64,000 bases of DNA from Heloderma charlesbogerti (lineage: Eukaryota > Chordata > Lepidosauria > Squamata > Helodermatidae), in contig JANEZZ010001393.1 of the NCBI GenBank assembly GCA_026122225.1, positions 248,001 to 312,000 of the forward strand. The letters are read 5' to 3'. The translations under genes were made by a program, and so were the position numbers. The notes below the pieces were generated by a model, which was given only the letters and a program-made list of their open reading frames with translations, had not been told where the DNA came from and did no database searches. Below, piece after piece: positions 34,680 through 45,599 of this stretch (positions within the stretch are counted from its first letter, which is position 1; every line of letters starts with the position of its first letter).

Positions 34680-36560
34680 TTTACCTCCTTCTTTGGCAAA
34701 TGCTAATTTCCCCACTCTGTCTTTATCTCTTAGTTAGGCCTGTTACACTAGTATACTGGCCCATGTGATAAAGGGTGGGTACACCGACCAACCCATTTGT
34801 TTCTTCTAAGTGTAAAAGTGCATGCGTGTTTTGAGAACACATATCTGTAAAAATAAAGTCTTATGTTTTTAGATTTTAATGAGTGTTTGAGTTAATTCTC
34901 CCATTTTAAAAGTAGCTATTCCCCGCTTTGGTAAGAGCACGGGGCATAAATCCACCGTGTGCACACCACACCGCTGATTAAAGGCCTCCTGAGACCTTCA
35001 TTTCTCATTGCAAGAGTATGCCTGCAAGTTCCGTGTCTGTATGAAAGAGGAAGCATGGCAACAGGGTCATTTATATCTCTCTGTTTTGAGTTTTGAGTTT
35101 GCTCCCGCATTCTCTCTTTATACACCATAAAGCGTGTGTGCTCAGAGACTGGGTGTTTATCATTTCAGCCACTGTTGGCATGGGGGGGCGTGCGATATTT
35201 CTCTCATTCTATTCCTGCCTCATGTCCTGAGTGAGTAAATTTTCAAAGCTGTCACGTTTAGTCGTCCTTGTAGGCTGTCTTCTCCCCCCACCCCTCCCCA
35301 TGCGTATTTGAATTAGGTTTCAGCTCTCCTGTTGCCATGGCTTTCTGACTGGTCACAGCAACAGTCACGCAGTGCTCCCGGATTTGTTACCGTCTTCTGA
35401 GTCACCTATAGCTTTCATTTTCTTTCAGCGTATAGAGAGAGAGAAGACGGGTGAGGGGAGGCAAGCCTGCCTTGTTCACACGGAAACTGTTCCAGTGCTG
35501 CCATTCAGAAGCCCCTTGCTTTCCAAGAAGGGGGATTAATTTGGCTGGATGCAGGCGTGTCTGGCACGTAGGCTGAAGTGGGGCGGGGGAGAAGCGGTTG
35601 CAACGTGTTGAGCAGCCACTGGCTAGGCTGGTTGCTAGGTGCTGGAGGCGATGAGTGTCAGGGATTCCACAGTGTTCAGTGACTGGGCCCATGTGCAGCC
35701 AGCAGGCCTGGTTGCTAAGTGGTTTTCACAGGATCTGATGAAAACGCAGTTCTTTGTGCTGTGTCAGCTGTTTTTTCTTCTTCATGCTTCCCTCCCAGTT
35801 GCATTGTGTAGGGGTAGGGGGAATGTAGGGAGGGGAAGAGAGGGGGAGACCTCTTTTTCCTTTCAGTTTAAAATCCAGATTCTTGGGAAACAGCCAATGA
35901 ATGCTCCTTGCTGGGGACTATAAATACAACCTGTTGTTAGGGTTGCCAGATTAACCATTCAAAAACACATGGGTCCTTTAGTCTGTTTTACTGAGCTGTT
36001 TGAAAGCTGGATAAGGGACATCCATTGTGCTCTATGGGCTTGATCTGTTTTGAAATAAGGGGCACTTGCTCAAAATAATGGACATTTGGTAGGTTGCCCA
36101 CCTTTTGGAAACTTGAAATTGGGACACCCTAATTTGTGTATTTATTCTATGTAAATTTATGCCCATTTTAAATAGCACATTGCCCCCTTTGAGACTTCTT
36201 TTAGAAGAAATTACTTTTCTGCTTACGTGGCCCATTCTCCAACACCATCTCTTCACCCAGCAGAACAGGCAGGTATTGTTGCAGTTTGCTGGGACAAATT
36301 GCTTCTAGCTGGCACTGATCTTTTGTGCAATGTTGGCCAGTTATCCAAACTAAGAGGATACCAAGTGGCTGCCTTGTCTCTCCTGAAAGATAGGAAGCAA
36401 TAGGTGCAGGTGGGCTTGGATTTGGGTTCTCTAGGCAAAAGAGTTACACCCACCCTTTGCATACACTCCATCTAGACATTTCCAGACCTGATGGGCTCTT
36501 TACTTGTCACTTATGCAGTCCAGCTCTGTGGGTTGGCAAGCCCACAGCAAAGTATTCCCA
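34680..36560. other. No gene recognised
   Basis: The frames at 35,402-35,923 (94-96 codons) overlap on opposite strands and have no recognisable domain. Sequence at 35,270-35,700 is GC-richer than its surroundings. Confidence 0.4.
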
Positions 36561-36567
36561 TGGCTAA

Positions 36568-36934
36568 AGGCTTCTCCACAAGGGGCTTTTATCCTGTGAT
36601 TGAGATTGGTTACTCACAGAAGTTTGCAGATCCTTTACATGATGTTGTCAACCTCCAGGGCCCCTCCCATGGTTTCCGATAATTTCTGCACCTTTATTTG
36701 AAATGGAAATAATGAGGTAATAAAAAGAAGTGTTTTGAAGCAGTTTGAATTTGTCTGTGTAGAGGAAGTGGTACTATAATAACAGCACCATCTAGTGGCT
36801 GTATAATGAAGCATGGAACCCTCCCAATAAACCCCAGGAAGTGTGTGCGAAGGAGCCCATCTTAATCCCGCAAAGAATCTGGAAGCAAAAGCCCCTGTAA
36901 AGTTGCAGGATAAAAACCTGATTTGGAGAAGCCC
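36568..36934 (+). mobile_element. MITE family A, copy 5 (3-bp TSD TAA)
   Basis: It starts AGGCTTCTCCACAAGGGGC and ends TTGGAGAAGCCC, flanked by TAA at 36,565-36,567 and 36,935-36,937. CACCATCTAGTGGCTG is intact. It carries the longest undamaged terminal repeat of the family: GGCTTCTCCA against TGGAGAAGCC. Confidence 0.85.
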
Positions 36935-36939
36935 TAAGA

Positions 36940-37562
36940 TAACTGGCTAGCATCTGATGGATCCCTGGTCTCTCCCTTCTCTTCTGCCGATCTTAGTGTG
37001 CCTGGTCCTCAGGTACCAAGGGGTTCTTGTTACTGCTTAGCATTTTACATCTTGCATCTGAGACTTGGTTCTGATAATTAGCCAACTGTTCACTTCCACA
37101 AAAAAAACACTACTTGCTTAAGTGGCCTATTCCTGTGAACAGTATAACTTGGGAGCAGCAGCCCTCCCACCCCCAGGTCATGGAAAAGGAGCAGTAATAT
37201 CAGGGGTCACTGGACTATCCACTTGCATTCTGTCACTTCATCATACTGGCATACCACAGCCACTCATGCTGTTAAATCTAATCCTAGGTGACTCTGGTAG
37301 AATAAAAACAAACAACAGAGTCTTATAGTGCCTCAAAGACTAATACATTTATTATAGCATAAGATTTTATAGACTTAAATTCATTCATCAGATGAAGCAT
37401 GAGTCTACTTCATCACATTCTTGACTAGCTCACAAAAACTTATGCTGTAAAAATTCATCTTTAAGGTGCTGCAACAAGGCTCTTTGTTGTGATTGCTGCA
37501 ATAGACTAACATGGCTCTGATAGCCTAGTGATTTACTGCTTAGTCACGTACTAAGGATGTGA
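36940..37562. other. No gene recognised
   Basis: Unassigned sequence; the block at 37,300-37,500 with CAAAGACTAATAC and GACTAACATGGC may be an old repeat I cannot name. Confidence 0.35.
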
Positions 37563-37572
37563 CCCGGTTCAT

Positions 37573-37910
37573 CACAGCTACCCAGGATTTAAACAAACCT
37601 TGGGTAGTAATAATGAACAAGGGGGTGCAAGTGAACACATAGGCTCCCACCTGCCTGCCCACTCCTGCTGCGGTAAGCAACTCAGGGAAGCTCCATCCAT
37701 AGGTAGTAACCCATGGTTTTTTCTTGAGTTACAAGCCTGGGTTATTCCTCTCCAACCAACCCACAATTCTGCGTTCAGACATCACGGACAACAACCCAGG
37801 GACAGAGTGTCTCTGAATTGTTTACCAGAACGGGAAGGCAGGAGCTCACTTGCTCACTCCTGCTTGTTCACGACTACCTAGGGTTTGTTTAAACCTTGTG
37901 ACTATACCAA
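37573..37910. repeat. Possible MITE with long terminal inverted blocks
   Basis: Left CTACCCAGGATTTAAAC and AAACCTTGGGTAGT with GAACAAG are echoed inverted on the right by CTTGTTCACGACTACC and GGTTTGTTTAAACC. Internal AACAACCCAGGG and AACCCATGG words also occur in the foldback at 54,220, so the two may be related. Confidence 0.5.
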
Positions 37911-38028
37911 GCCTAAAAATTGCTTTCACTATGGCTCATCCAAGAAAAATAATAGCAGGCTGTTGCTCTTGTGGCACATGATGACAATCTTTACTATGCT
38001 GACAATGTTCCTGATGGCACCAAGAGCA

Positions 38029-38640
38029 GGGGTGGGCAGACAGTAGATCTGGATCTACTGAACGTAAAGAACATAAGAAGAGTCCTGCTGGATCAGACCA
38101 AGGTTCCATCTAGTCCAGCTTTCTGCTCACACAGTGGCCAACCAGATGCCCATGGGAAACCCACAAGCAGGACGTAAGTGCAAACAGCACCCTCCCGCCC
38201 ATGTTCTCCAGTGACTGGTGTACATAGGCATACTGCCTCTGATACTGGCAGCCTTCTTCTCCAGGAATCTGTCTAACCCCCTTTTAAAGCCATCCAAATT
38301 AGTGGCCATCACTACCTCTTGTGGTAGCGAATTCCATGATTCAACTATGTGCTGTGTGAAGTACTTCCTTTTATCTGTCCTGAATCTCCCACCAATCAAC
38401 TTCATGGGATGATCTCGGGTTCCAGTATTATGAGAAAGAGAGAAAAAATGTCTCCCTATGCACTTTCTCCACACCATGCATAATTTTGTACACCTCTGTC
38501 ATGTCTTCTCTTACTCGCCTTTTCTCTGGGTGATTTGCAGCAGATCAGCAGGGATTTCTGTCTCCCAACTGTTTAACAATAGTAGCAACAAAATGACTCC
38601 TGTCCTGTGCTAAATTAAACTGTTGAAATGAAGAAAGGCT
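38029..38640 (-). mobile_element. hAT MITE of the TGGGCAGA family, copy 3, split by a CR1 end
   Basis: The terminus CAGGGGTGGGCAGACAG and TAGATCTGGATCTACTG occupy 38,029-38,060. The element then breaks and resumes at about 38,527 with GGGTGATTTGCAGCAGATC, AGCAGGGATTTCTG and AACAATAGTAGCAAC. The order matches the inverted copy at 23,098-23,226, so the sequence between is an insertion. Confidence 0.75.
38061..38526 (-). mobile_element. CR1 3' end inserted in a hAT MITE
   Basis: It starts at the CR1 terminus (AACATAAGAAGAGTCCTGC on plus), then GGATCAGACCAAGGTTCC and ACTTCCTTTTATCTGTCC, and ends about 465 bases in at a 5' truncation. It is the same family as the elements at 14,715, 47,695 and 56,191. 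The minus-strand frame at 38,127-38,477 covers CR1 C-terminal residues such as DHPMKLIGGRFRTDKRK and STQHIVESWNSLP-like sequence. Confidence 0.85.
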
Positions 38641-38735
38641 AGGGTAATGAGGATGGATTTTAATGTGGAAGGACTGTGAGTTCTGTTCTGCTCTGGTACT
38701 CAAATTCCTGGGCTCAGAACTCTTTAATTCTAAAT

Positions 38736-38870
38736 AAGGGTAGAGAAGCTGTGGCCCTCCCGATGTTTTGACCTGCAGCTCCCATCATTTCCCACTATTG
38801 GCTATACTGGCTAGGGCTGATGGAAGTTGTAGGCCAAAACAACTGGAGGGCCATTAGTTGCTCACCCCTG
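38736..38870. mobile_element. hAT-like palindromic MITE, copy 6 (8-bp TSD)
   Basis: It starts AAGGGTAGAGAAGCTGTGG and ends TAGTTGCTCACCCCTG. Flanks TTCTAAAT (38,728-38,735) and TTCTAATT (38,871-38,878) match at 7 of 8. The GCCCTCCCGATG / CTACAACT-type palindrome is complete. Confidence 0.8.
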
Positions 38871-39189
38871 TTCTAATTGTATGTGTGTTGCATGAGGCTC
38901 CAGTTGCTGGATCTCGGGACTCTAGTTAAAAAAAAGAAGTTGATCCTGCAAGCCGGAAGTCTGCTCACCTGTGATTTAGACCATATCTGACCCTGAAACA
39001 GCATCACTGAAACATGTGCATGACTGCACATGCATATAGATGCTCTTCGATCACAGTGTAGATCACACGAGTCAGTAAAGAGGAACAGTTATACTTTCCA
39101 TCCCACACATCTATAACTACTTACACCGCAACGGAATTACTTCCTTACCTGGTGGGTGTTCGTATTTCACCGGCGTTAATGGTAACTTT

Positions 39190-39365
39190 GGGCTCCTTCA
39201 CACTGAGCTTTTATCCTACGATTGAGTTTGCTCCTTCATGGATGTTTGTGGGCCTTTTACATGATGCAGTGACCCTGCCATGACCCTCCTGCACTAAATG
39301 CCCTTTGTTCCGTTTTTAAATAGATCACAGATAATGAGCTATCAAATTACCCTGTTGTGTTCCAC
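39190..39365 (+). mobile_element. MITE family A, copy 6, left part (TSD TTT)
   Basis: It starts GGGCTCCTTCACACTGAGC after TTT at 39,187-39,189 and runs to GTGTTCCACT, where an L2 begins. The right part is at 41,972-42,169, followed by TTT at 42,170-42,172. Comparison with copy 4 shows that the join falls inside its TTCCACTTCAGTTTCC block. Confidence 0.88.
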
Positions 39366-41971
39366 TAATTACCCTCGACTTCCTGGCCGAGGTGCTTGAG
39401 GTGGTCTCTGATGTGCGTGTACAGTCCCCTAACTTATTGGTGTTGGGGGACTTCAACGTACATTCAGAGGCCATCCTCACAGGAGCACCTCGGGACTTCA
39501 TGGAGACCATGGCCTCCTGGGAGCTGCACCATATTCTAACAGGGCCCACCCATGTAGCCAGTCATGCACTAGACCTTGTGTTTGTTTCTGGAGAAGCGGG
39601 GAGTGATCTGGAAGTCGGGGGTATATCCACCACCCCCTTGTCATGGTCAGATCACTATCTGGTGAAGTTAGACTTCTCGGTTCCACAACCGCTCCGCAGG
39701 GGTGGAGGACCCATTAAAATGGTCTGCCCCAGGCGTCTTATGAATCCGAATGGATTCCTGAATGCGCTTGGGGATTCTCTGGGGCACGCCAACGGCCACT
39801 TGGTCGAGACACTGGTGGGTGGCTGGAATGCCACAGTCACTGGGGCATTAGATCAGGTGGATCCGAAACACCCTGTCCCCCTGAACAAGGCTCGGACTGC
39901 ACCATGGTTCAATTCACGGTTACGAGCTCTGAAACAGGAGGTGAGATGGCTAGAGCGCTGGTGGCGGAAGTCTCGCTCCAAAAATGATCAGACACGGGCT
40001 AGAGCTGTATCTTCAGCCTATCACATGGCGGTGAAGGCAGCAAAAAAGGAATATTACGCTGCCTCTATCGTGTCTACAGAGTGCTATCGCAGGAGGCTGT
40101 TCCAAGTGGTCCAGAGCGTGGTCGGTCCTGTGGCCTCCTGTGAGGCCTTGGCAAGGCACTTTGCAGATAAAATTGATCAGATTAGGAGTGCTACTCTGCA
40201 CGCTGTGGATATAGTTAGTGAGCAAGAGGCGGCTTGTGGCAAACCGGTTTTGTGGGATTGGTTCCAGCTTCTTCCTTCTGATGAAGTGGACAAGGTGCTT
40301 TCATCTGTAAGGTCGACCACCTGCTTACTTGATCCTTGCCCATCTTGGCTCATTATGGGCTGCAGAGAGAGACTGGGTGAGGAGATCAGGGCGGTGGTGA
40401 ATGCCTCCCTTGAGGAGGGAGTGATGCCATCAGCCCTCAAGGAGGCAGTGATAAGACCGCTCTTAAAGAAGCCCTCCTTGGATCCTCAAGTTCTGAACAA
40501 CTTTCGCCCAGTCTCAAATCTGCCATTTTTGGGCAAGGTGATTGAGCGGGTGGTGGCGATGCAGTTGAAGGCACACTTGGAAGAAACTGATTATCTAGAC
40601 CCATTTCAGTCGGGCTTCAGGCTTGGGTGTGGGACAGAAATGGCCTTGGTCGCCTTGGTGGATGATATGAGGAGGGCTCTGGATAGGGGTGAATGCTCCT
40701 TCCTTGTTCTCCTCGACCTCTCAGCGGCTTTTGATGCCGTTGACCACAGTATCCTCCTGGACCGCCTGGGGGGGTTGGGCATTGGAGACACCATATTGCG
40801 GTGGTTCCAGTCCTTCCTCTCCGGCATGTACCAGAGGGTAGCACTGGGAGAGGAGGTTTCGGACCCGTGGCCACTCACTTGTGGGGTGCCACAGGGTTCC
40901 ATCCTCTCCCCGATGCTATTTAACATCTATGTGTAGCCACTGGGGGCTATCATCAGGAGGTTTGGGGTGCGGTGTCATCAATATGCGGATGACACGCTGC
41001 TCTACCTCTTGTTCAAATCTTCACCAAGGTTGGCCGTAGAATCCCTGTCCAAATGTCTGGAGATGGTGAGTGGCTGGATGGGGAGGAATAAGCTGAAGCT
41101 CAACCCTGACAAGACCGAGGTACTTTTGGTGGGAGACAAGAGGAGGCTGGGGGATGTTGACCTGGTGTTGAATGGGGTATGGCTACCCTTGAAAGACCAG
41201 GTCCGCAGCCTGGGGGTCATTTTGGACTCCCAGCTGTCCAGGGAGGCCCAGGTGTCAGCTGTGAGCCGGACAGCACTGTATCAACTCCATCTGATATGGC
41301 GGCTGCGCCCCTTCCTTCCCAACCATCTGCTCCCATCGGTAGTACATGCCCTGGTCTCCTCTCGTTTAGACTACTGTAATGCGCTCTATGTGGGGTTACC
41401 CTTGAAGATGGTTCGGAAGCTGCAGCTGGTACAGAACGCGGCGGCTCGCCTGATTAAAGGCAGCCGCCGGCAAGATCACATCACTCCAGTGCTGAAGGAG
41501 TTGCACTGGTTACCAGTTGTTTTCCGGGCCAAATTCAAGGTGTTGGTTTTGACCTTTAAAACCCTATATGGTTCTGGCCCAGCCTATCTTAAGGAGCGTC
41601 TCCAGCAACACCAGACAGGCCGCTTAACAAGATCAGCCTCGGATGGCCTTCACTCTGTCCCATCAGCCAGGACAGCTAGACTGGTGGGGACGAGGGAGAG
41701 GGCCTTTTCTGTGGTGGCCCCCACTCTGTGGAACTCCCTCCCTAGGGAACTCCGTCATGCCCCCTCTTTAATGAGCTTCCGCCGTGCATTAAAAACGTGG
41801 TTGTTCAGGCAGGCATTTGGGGTGGGTTAGGGTATTTTAGAAAACGTTTTTATTGTAGAATTTTATTGTTTTAAACTGTTTTATTATATGCTGTACATTG
41901 CCCAGAGTAGGTGGGTGACCAGCCAGATGGGCGATTAATAAATTTAATAAATAAAAATACATAAATAAAAC
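39366..41971 (+). mobile_element. L2 LINE nested in a family A MITE
   Basis: About 2.6 kb, 5' truncated inside the endonuclease, with a 3' UTR and an AATAAATTTAATAAATAAA tail. It is the best preserved retroelement in the window. Host MITE sequence is found on both sides. No clear target duplication is visible; instead AATTACCCT occurs both in the MITE (39,345) and at the L2 start (39,367), which may reflect microhomology at the 5' joint. Confidence 0.93.
39392..41830 (+). pseudogene. L2 ORF2: endonuclease C-terminal half, reverse transcriptase, C-terminal domain; one stop codon
   Basis: A single frame of about 812 codons is interrupted only by TAG at 40,934-40,936. Endonuclease motifs are LLVLGDFNVHS and LSWSDHYLVKLDF (catalytic histidine). 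RT motifs are FRPVSNLPFLGKVIERVV, FQSGFRLGCGTEMAL, FLVLLDLSAAFDAVDHSILL, CGVPQGSILSPMLFNIYV, and YADDTLLYLLF with YADD at 40,982-40,993. The C-terminal domain has SRLDYCNALYVGLPLK, LKELHWLPVVFRAKFKVLVL and FSVVAPTLWNSLPREL. Other L2 copies here have lysine (MKPLG) where this one has the stop, a one-base change from AAG. The N-terminal endonuclease is missing, so the copy could not move by itself even without the stop. Confidence 0.92.
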
Positions 41972-42169
41972 CTCATTTTCCTCTGTGAAAAGAGTAAAAG
42001 CGGCAAGAAGAGGAGCGAGATCAATGAAAGATAATGGAAGACTCCGATACAGGGAGAAGGGGGTGGGGAGGAAGTGCATGTAAAGGGAGTCAGTTGTGAT
42101 CCTGCATTTAAAACGGAAGCAGAAAGCCCCGTTTTAAATGCAGGATTGTAGGCTGGTGTAGAGATGCCC
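41972..42169 (+). mobile_element. MITE family A, copy 6, right part
   Basis: It resumes with TTTTCCTCTGTGAAAAGAG and ends GGCTGGTGTAGAGATGCCC before TTT. It retains the AAAGATAATGGAAGACTC block and the GCATTTAAAACGG hairpin. Confidence 0.88.
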
Positions 42170-42172
42170 TTT

Positions 42173-43083
42173 ATTCTGGCTCTCTCCATTTTCTACTCAA
42201 AAGCAGGATTCTGTGGAGTTCAAATCAGGGCAGGAGTAAAAGAAGCATCTGCCTAATGAACAAGGTCATATTCCCTTGCAAAGGCAGGCACAGACCATTG
42301 CTCTTAATTATGATATTATCTGATCTTCCCAAACCAAGTACTTTCTTGCCTTTGATGGGCCATCCAGTCCAGCTCAGACCTCCTTTCCCTTTTTTGGTTT
42401 GTGCTGTACTTACTTCAACCGGAAGAAGAGATTAATGAAACTGCAAAGGTCAGTTTAGGCTTTCTTTTATTTCTACAAACAAATTGGCCTAATTAAATAT
42501 ATTGCTTTTTTCTCTTCTATTGGCATATTCCCAAGCAATGCTAAAAGTGCCTTTTAATGTCCAATGCATCACTACAGAAAATAGTTTTTCAAAGTAAAAT
42601 ATTTGACCAGATCAGTGTCCTGCTTTTATTTGATTTATAAAAACACAGGAAAGTGAAATGCTTACTGAGTGTCACTTGTGGAAATGTTGTGGTCTCATGT
42701 TTTGGGATGTTGTGAATCAGATCTCTCTCTCTCTCTCTCTCTCTGAAAGTGGCTGTTGTGAGTCAGAGTACTTAGCTAATCAAATATTGGTGTGACCCAA
42801 CATGGCTGTTTTTTATTTTCTTAATTTCACTATATACACACTCTGAAAAGTTAATTTCTAAGTGTATGTGTACATAAGTGGGAATGTATTCACTACTTTC
42901 TTGATAAATCCTACTCCAAAAGCTTTTGCACATTATTATTTCAACTTCATATGTCTGCAATACTACACACATTTCCTAGGGAGAAAGCCCCATTGAATCC
43001 AGTAGAACTAAGCAGAGGATTATATTATTTAGGTATCTAGCTGGCACTGTTCTTAACTTACCCAGAGTTCATAACTGTAACGT
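42173..43083. other. No gene recognised; (CT)n run
   Basis: A pure CT run lies at 42,722-42,744. The rest is AT-rich with no motif. GGGAGAAAGCCCCATTGAATCCAG near 42,980 is a fragment of the short interspersed repeat. Confidence 0.45.
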
Positions 43084-43086
43084 TAT

Positions 43087-43363
43087 GAGCATCTCTACAT
43101 CAGCCTAAAATCCTGCATTTAAAACAGGGCTTTCTGCTTCCGTTTTAACTGCAGGTTCACAACGGACTCCCTTTACACGTGCTTCTTCTTCCCCCTTTCC
43201 CCCTTCCCTTTCCCCCCTTATCTGAGTCTTCCATATGATTCAGTGGTCTAGCTCTTCTTCTTGCAGCTTTTCCTTTTTCATGGAGGGAACTCAAGCAGAA
43301 CACAAGTGGGGTAATTTGATACTTCATTATCTCTGATCTATTTAAAAATGGAATAAAGGTCAT
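43087..43363 (-). mobile_element. MITE family A, copy 7, first part (TSD TAT)
   Basis: It starts GAGCATCTCTACATCAGCC after TAT (43,084-43,086), and runs to AATAAAGGTCAT, where another MITE interrupts it. The second part is 43,757-43,864, ending GAAGAAGCCC before TAT (43,865-43,867). Confidence 0.87.
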
Positions 43364-43756
43364 GGGGGGAACAATCCTATAGCTGCTAGTCAGCGGCTAG
43401 ACGACCATAGGATACGTGGTTTTCCGGGAACCGACCTCCCCCACCTTCCGCACGGCCTCGCAGGCAGTGCGGAATGGCTCCATGCTTGGAAGAGGAGGAC
43501 AGAACGGCCAAAATGGGGCATTTCGGGGGGCATTCCAGGGCAGGGAAGACGAAAATGCTGGTATGGCACATCCTATGTGTCGTCCAGCAGCCTCCTCCCC
43601 TGTTCCGCCTTCCTGCAGCTGGACAGACGAAATTGGCTGTCTAGCCGCAAATGCAGGGCAGGAGAATGATCCCCTCCGTGCTTCTCCTGCCCTGCATTGG
43701 ATAGGTGGTTGCTTCTGAGTTCGGAGGCAGCTGCCTATCCCCAAAGGATTGTGCCC
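43364..43756. mobile_element. Harbinger-like MITE (GCAATCCTATGG ends), copy 1, nested
   Basis: The left end GGGGGAACAATCCTATAG and the right end CCAAAGGATTGTGCCC are inverted. It is followed by TTA (43,757-43,759), which is also present in the uninterrupted family A sequence at this point (GTCATTTAGTG in copy 2). The inside contains GCCTCCTCCCCTG and GATAGGTGGTTGCTTC blocks and GC-rich inverted sequences. Open frames of about 100 codons on both strands are a by-product of GC content. Confidence 0.82.
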
Positions 43757-43864
43757 TTAGTGCAGAAGACGCCCTGGAGATTCATGACGTCATCTAAAGG
43801 GCCTGCAAACTTCCATGAGTGAGCAATCTAAATAGCAGGATAAAGGCTCTATGTGAAGAAGCCC
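43757..43864 (-). mobile_element. MITE family A, copy 7, second part
   Basis: It contains GACGCCCTGGAGATTCATGA, CATCTAAAGGGCCTGC and TAGCAGGATAAAGGC, then the terminus. It completes the copy interrupted at 43,364. Confidence 0.87.
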
Positions 43865-43867
43865 TAT

Positions 43868-44475
43868 GTGAAGACCAATGACTTTGGATGAACAGATGGT
43901 GATGGAGGAGGAGGAAGTTGTTTCTTTCACCAAGAATTATTAGATGTTCAGGAGGACTTTGCAGATGGAGCAAAGCATTGGGTGTTTTTGCTAAAGGTTC
44001 CACCCCAATGTTTATGGCAACGCCGATAAGTAAAAGAATATGCTACATACACAATTTTGCCTTAAGTTGGGGGAAGGGTTTGGGTTGAAAAGCAGATTTA
44101 CCTAGAGGAGATGTTTCCCAAAGTGTATCATTCTGTATCATTCCCCTCAGAAAAAGTAACATCCATGCTGGATATTCAGAACTTAATAAGGTGTATTATG
44201 GTGGAATTTTAACTCTTGGCAAAGGGATTTGCATATAATGCATATTCAATAAATGGCTGACTACTAGCAGGAATTTAGACTGGTGTCTGGCATCAGGAAG
44301 AGCAATGTGGGTGCAGGGAGAGAACCAGCTCAGGGGCTCTTCCCATGTTACTTTTTAAAGACCAGTTATCCATACTTTAATCTACACTTTGAAGACAAGT
44401 TATCCATGCAAACATAATGCAGAAAAGGCATTTGGAAAATAAGAAAGTGCTCTTAGTCAATAGGACTGCTGATCC
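43868..44475. other. No gene recognised
   Basis: Short frames only and no repeat that I can assign. Confidence 0.4.
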
Positions 44476-44477
44476 AG

Positions 44478-45045
44478 TGAGAGAAATTGAGCGTTGCTTT
44501 GGATGGGGTGGCACTCCCCTTTAAAAACCAGGTCCACAATTTGGGGTACTCCTGAACCCAGCCTTGTTCCTGGATTCCGAGGCTGCAGTGCACTGGCCAA
44601 GAGTGCCTTTGTTTAGCTTAAGCGTGTGTGTGCCAGCTGTATCCATTTCTGGAGATGGTGATTTGGTTATAGTCATACATGCCTTAGCTACTTCCAAACT
44701 GGATTGCTGTAACACACTGTGTGAGGCGGCCTTTGAACAACATTCCAAAACTTCAACTGATTCAAAGTGCAATAGCAAGACTCTTGACTGGAGCAGGGAT
44801 GTTTGGAGAATGTAACTTACACCAGCTTCGTTGGCTGCTAGTCCGTTACTGCACATAATTCAAAGTGTTGTTTATTGCTTTTAAAAGGCTGAATGGTTTG
44901 TGACCAGGATATTTAAAGGATTTTCTCCTCCTGTATGATTCTGACCATCCACTGAGGTTAGTGGGAGAGGCCTGTTTGTTTGTCTTTCCACCTTCAGAAG
45001 CGTGGTTGGTGAGAATGCAGAAAAAGGCCTTATTTGTGGTAATGT
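44478..45045 (+). pseudogene. Decayed L2 ORF2 C-terminal domain
   Basis: Across several frames it reads LDGVALPFKNQVHNLG, PKLQLIQSAIARLLTGA, LHQLRWLLVRYC, FKVLFIAFKRLNGL and GYLKDFLL, which are L2 C-terminal motifs in the right order. Stops and shifts are frequent. The 3' tail seems to lie at 45,600-45,745, separated by an inserted GC-rich block. Confidence 0.75.
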
Positions 45046-45570
45046 CTACCATGTGGGCCCTGCAAATTTTGTCTGGCCCATGGGAGAGCAAAATATGGCC
45101 CGCAAGCCACATGTGGTCCCCCATGGCCATTTGTGCACCCCCGTGGTCCCTGCTTCCGCTATTGTTGCTGCCAAAATCCCAGCAAGTCTACTGTAGGAGC
45201 ACGTGCCTTGTTTCTGAGCAGAATTGGGCTCCTGACAGCCTCCTTTCCATGTGCTTTGTTTCCCAGCAGATTCACTGATTCTGCAGAGAAACAGGTCACA
45301 TGAAGATGGCTCCCTTTGCACACCCTGTTTCTCTGAAGACTAGGGCTCCGAATGGCCCACACAACAGTTATCTGATGGGCTGGCAGGAGCCCTACTCTGC
45401 TGGGAAACAGGTGCATACCCCCTGCATGCCTTGTTCCTTAGCATAATTGCTAGGGTTTGGGCAGTGGGAATTTCTACCCCCAGTGGGGGAGGGATGTGCC
45501 CCCTGCAGGGTTGACAGGGGTCAAGGCAGGCTCCCAACCCTCAGAAGTTGCCCACTCATGGTCTAGTTCA
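45046..45570. repeat. GC-rich inserted block, possible hAT MITE
   Basis: It starts near TGTGGGCCCTGCAAATTTTG and ends near AGTTGCCCACTCATGG, separating an L2 from its tail. Internal repeats of the TTGTTTCCCAGCAG / GGGAAACAGGTGC type form inverted pairs. The ends resemble hAT ones (GGCCC and TTGCCCAC), but no duplication was found. Confidence 0.4.
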
Positions 45571-45599
45571 ACTACAGTCCTCCATCATCACCTGATGAC

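Noticed and set aside
44846..45416. Overlapping frames of 85-105 codons
   Set aside because: They cover an L2 relic and a GC-rich inserted block; no protein family was recognised.
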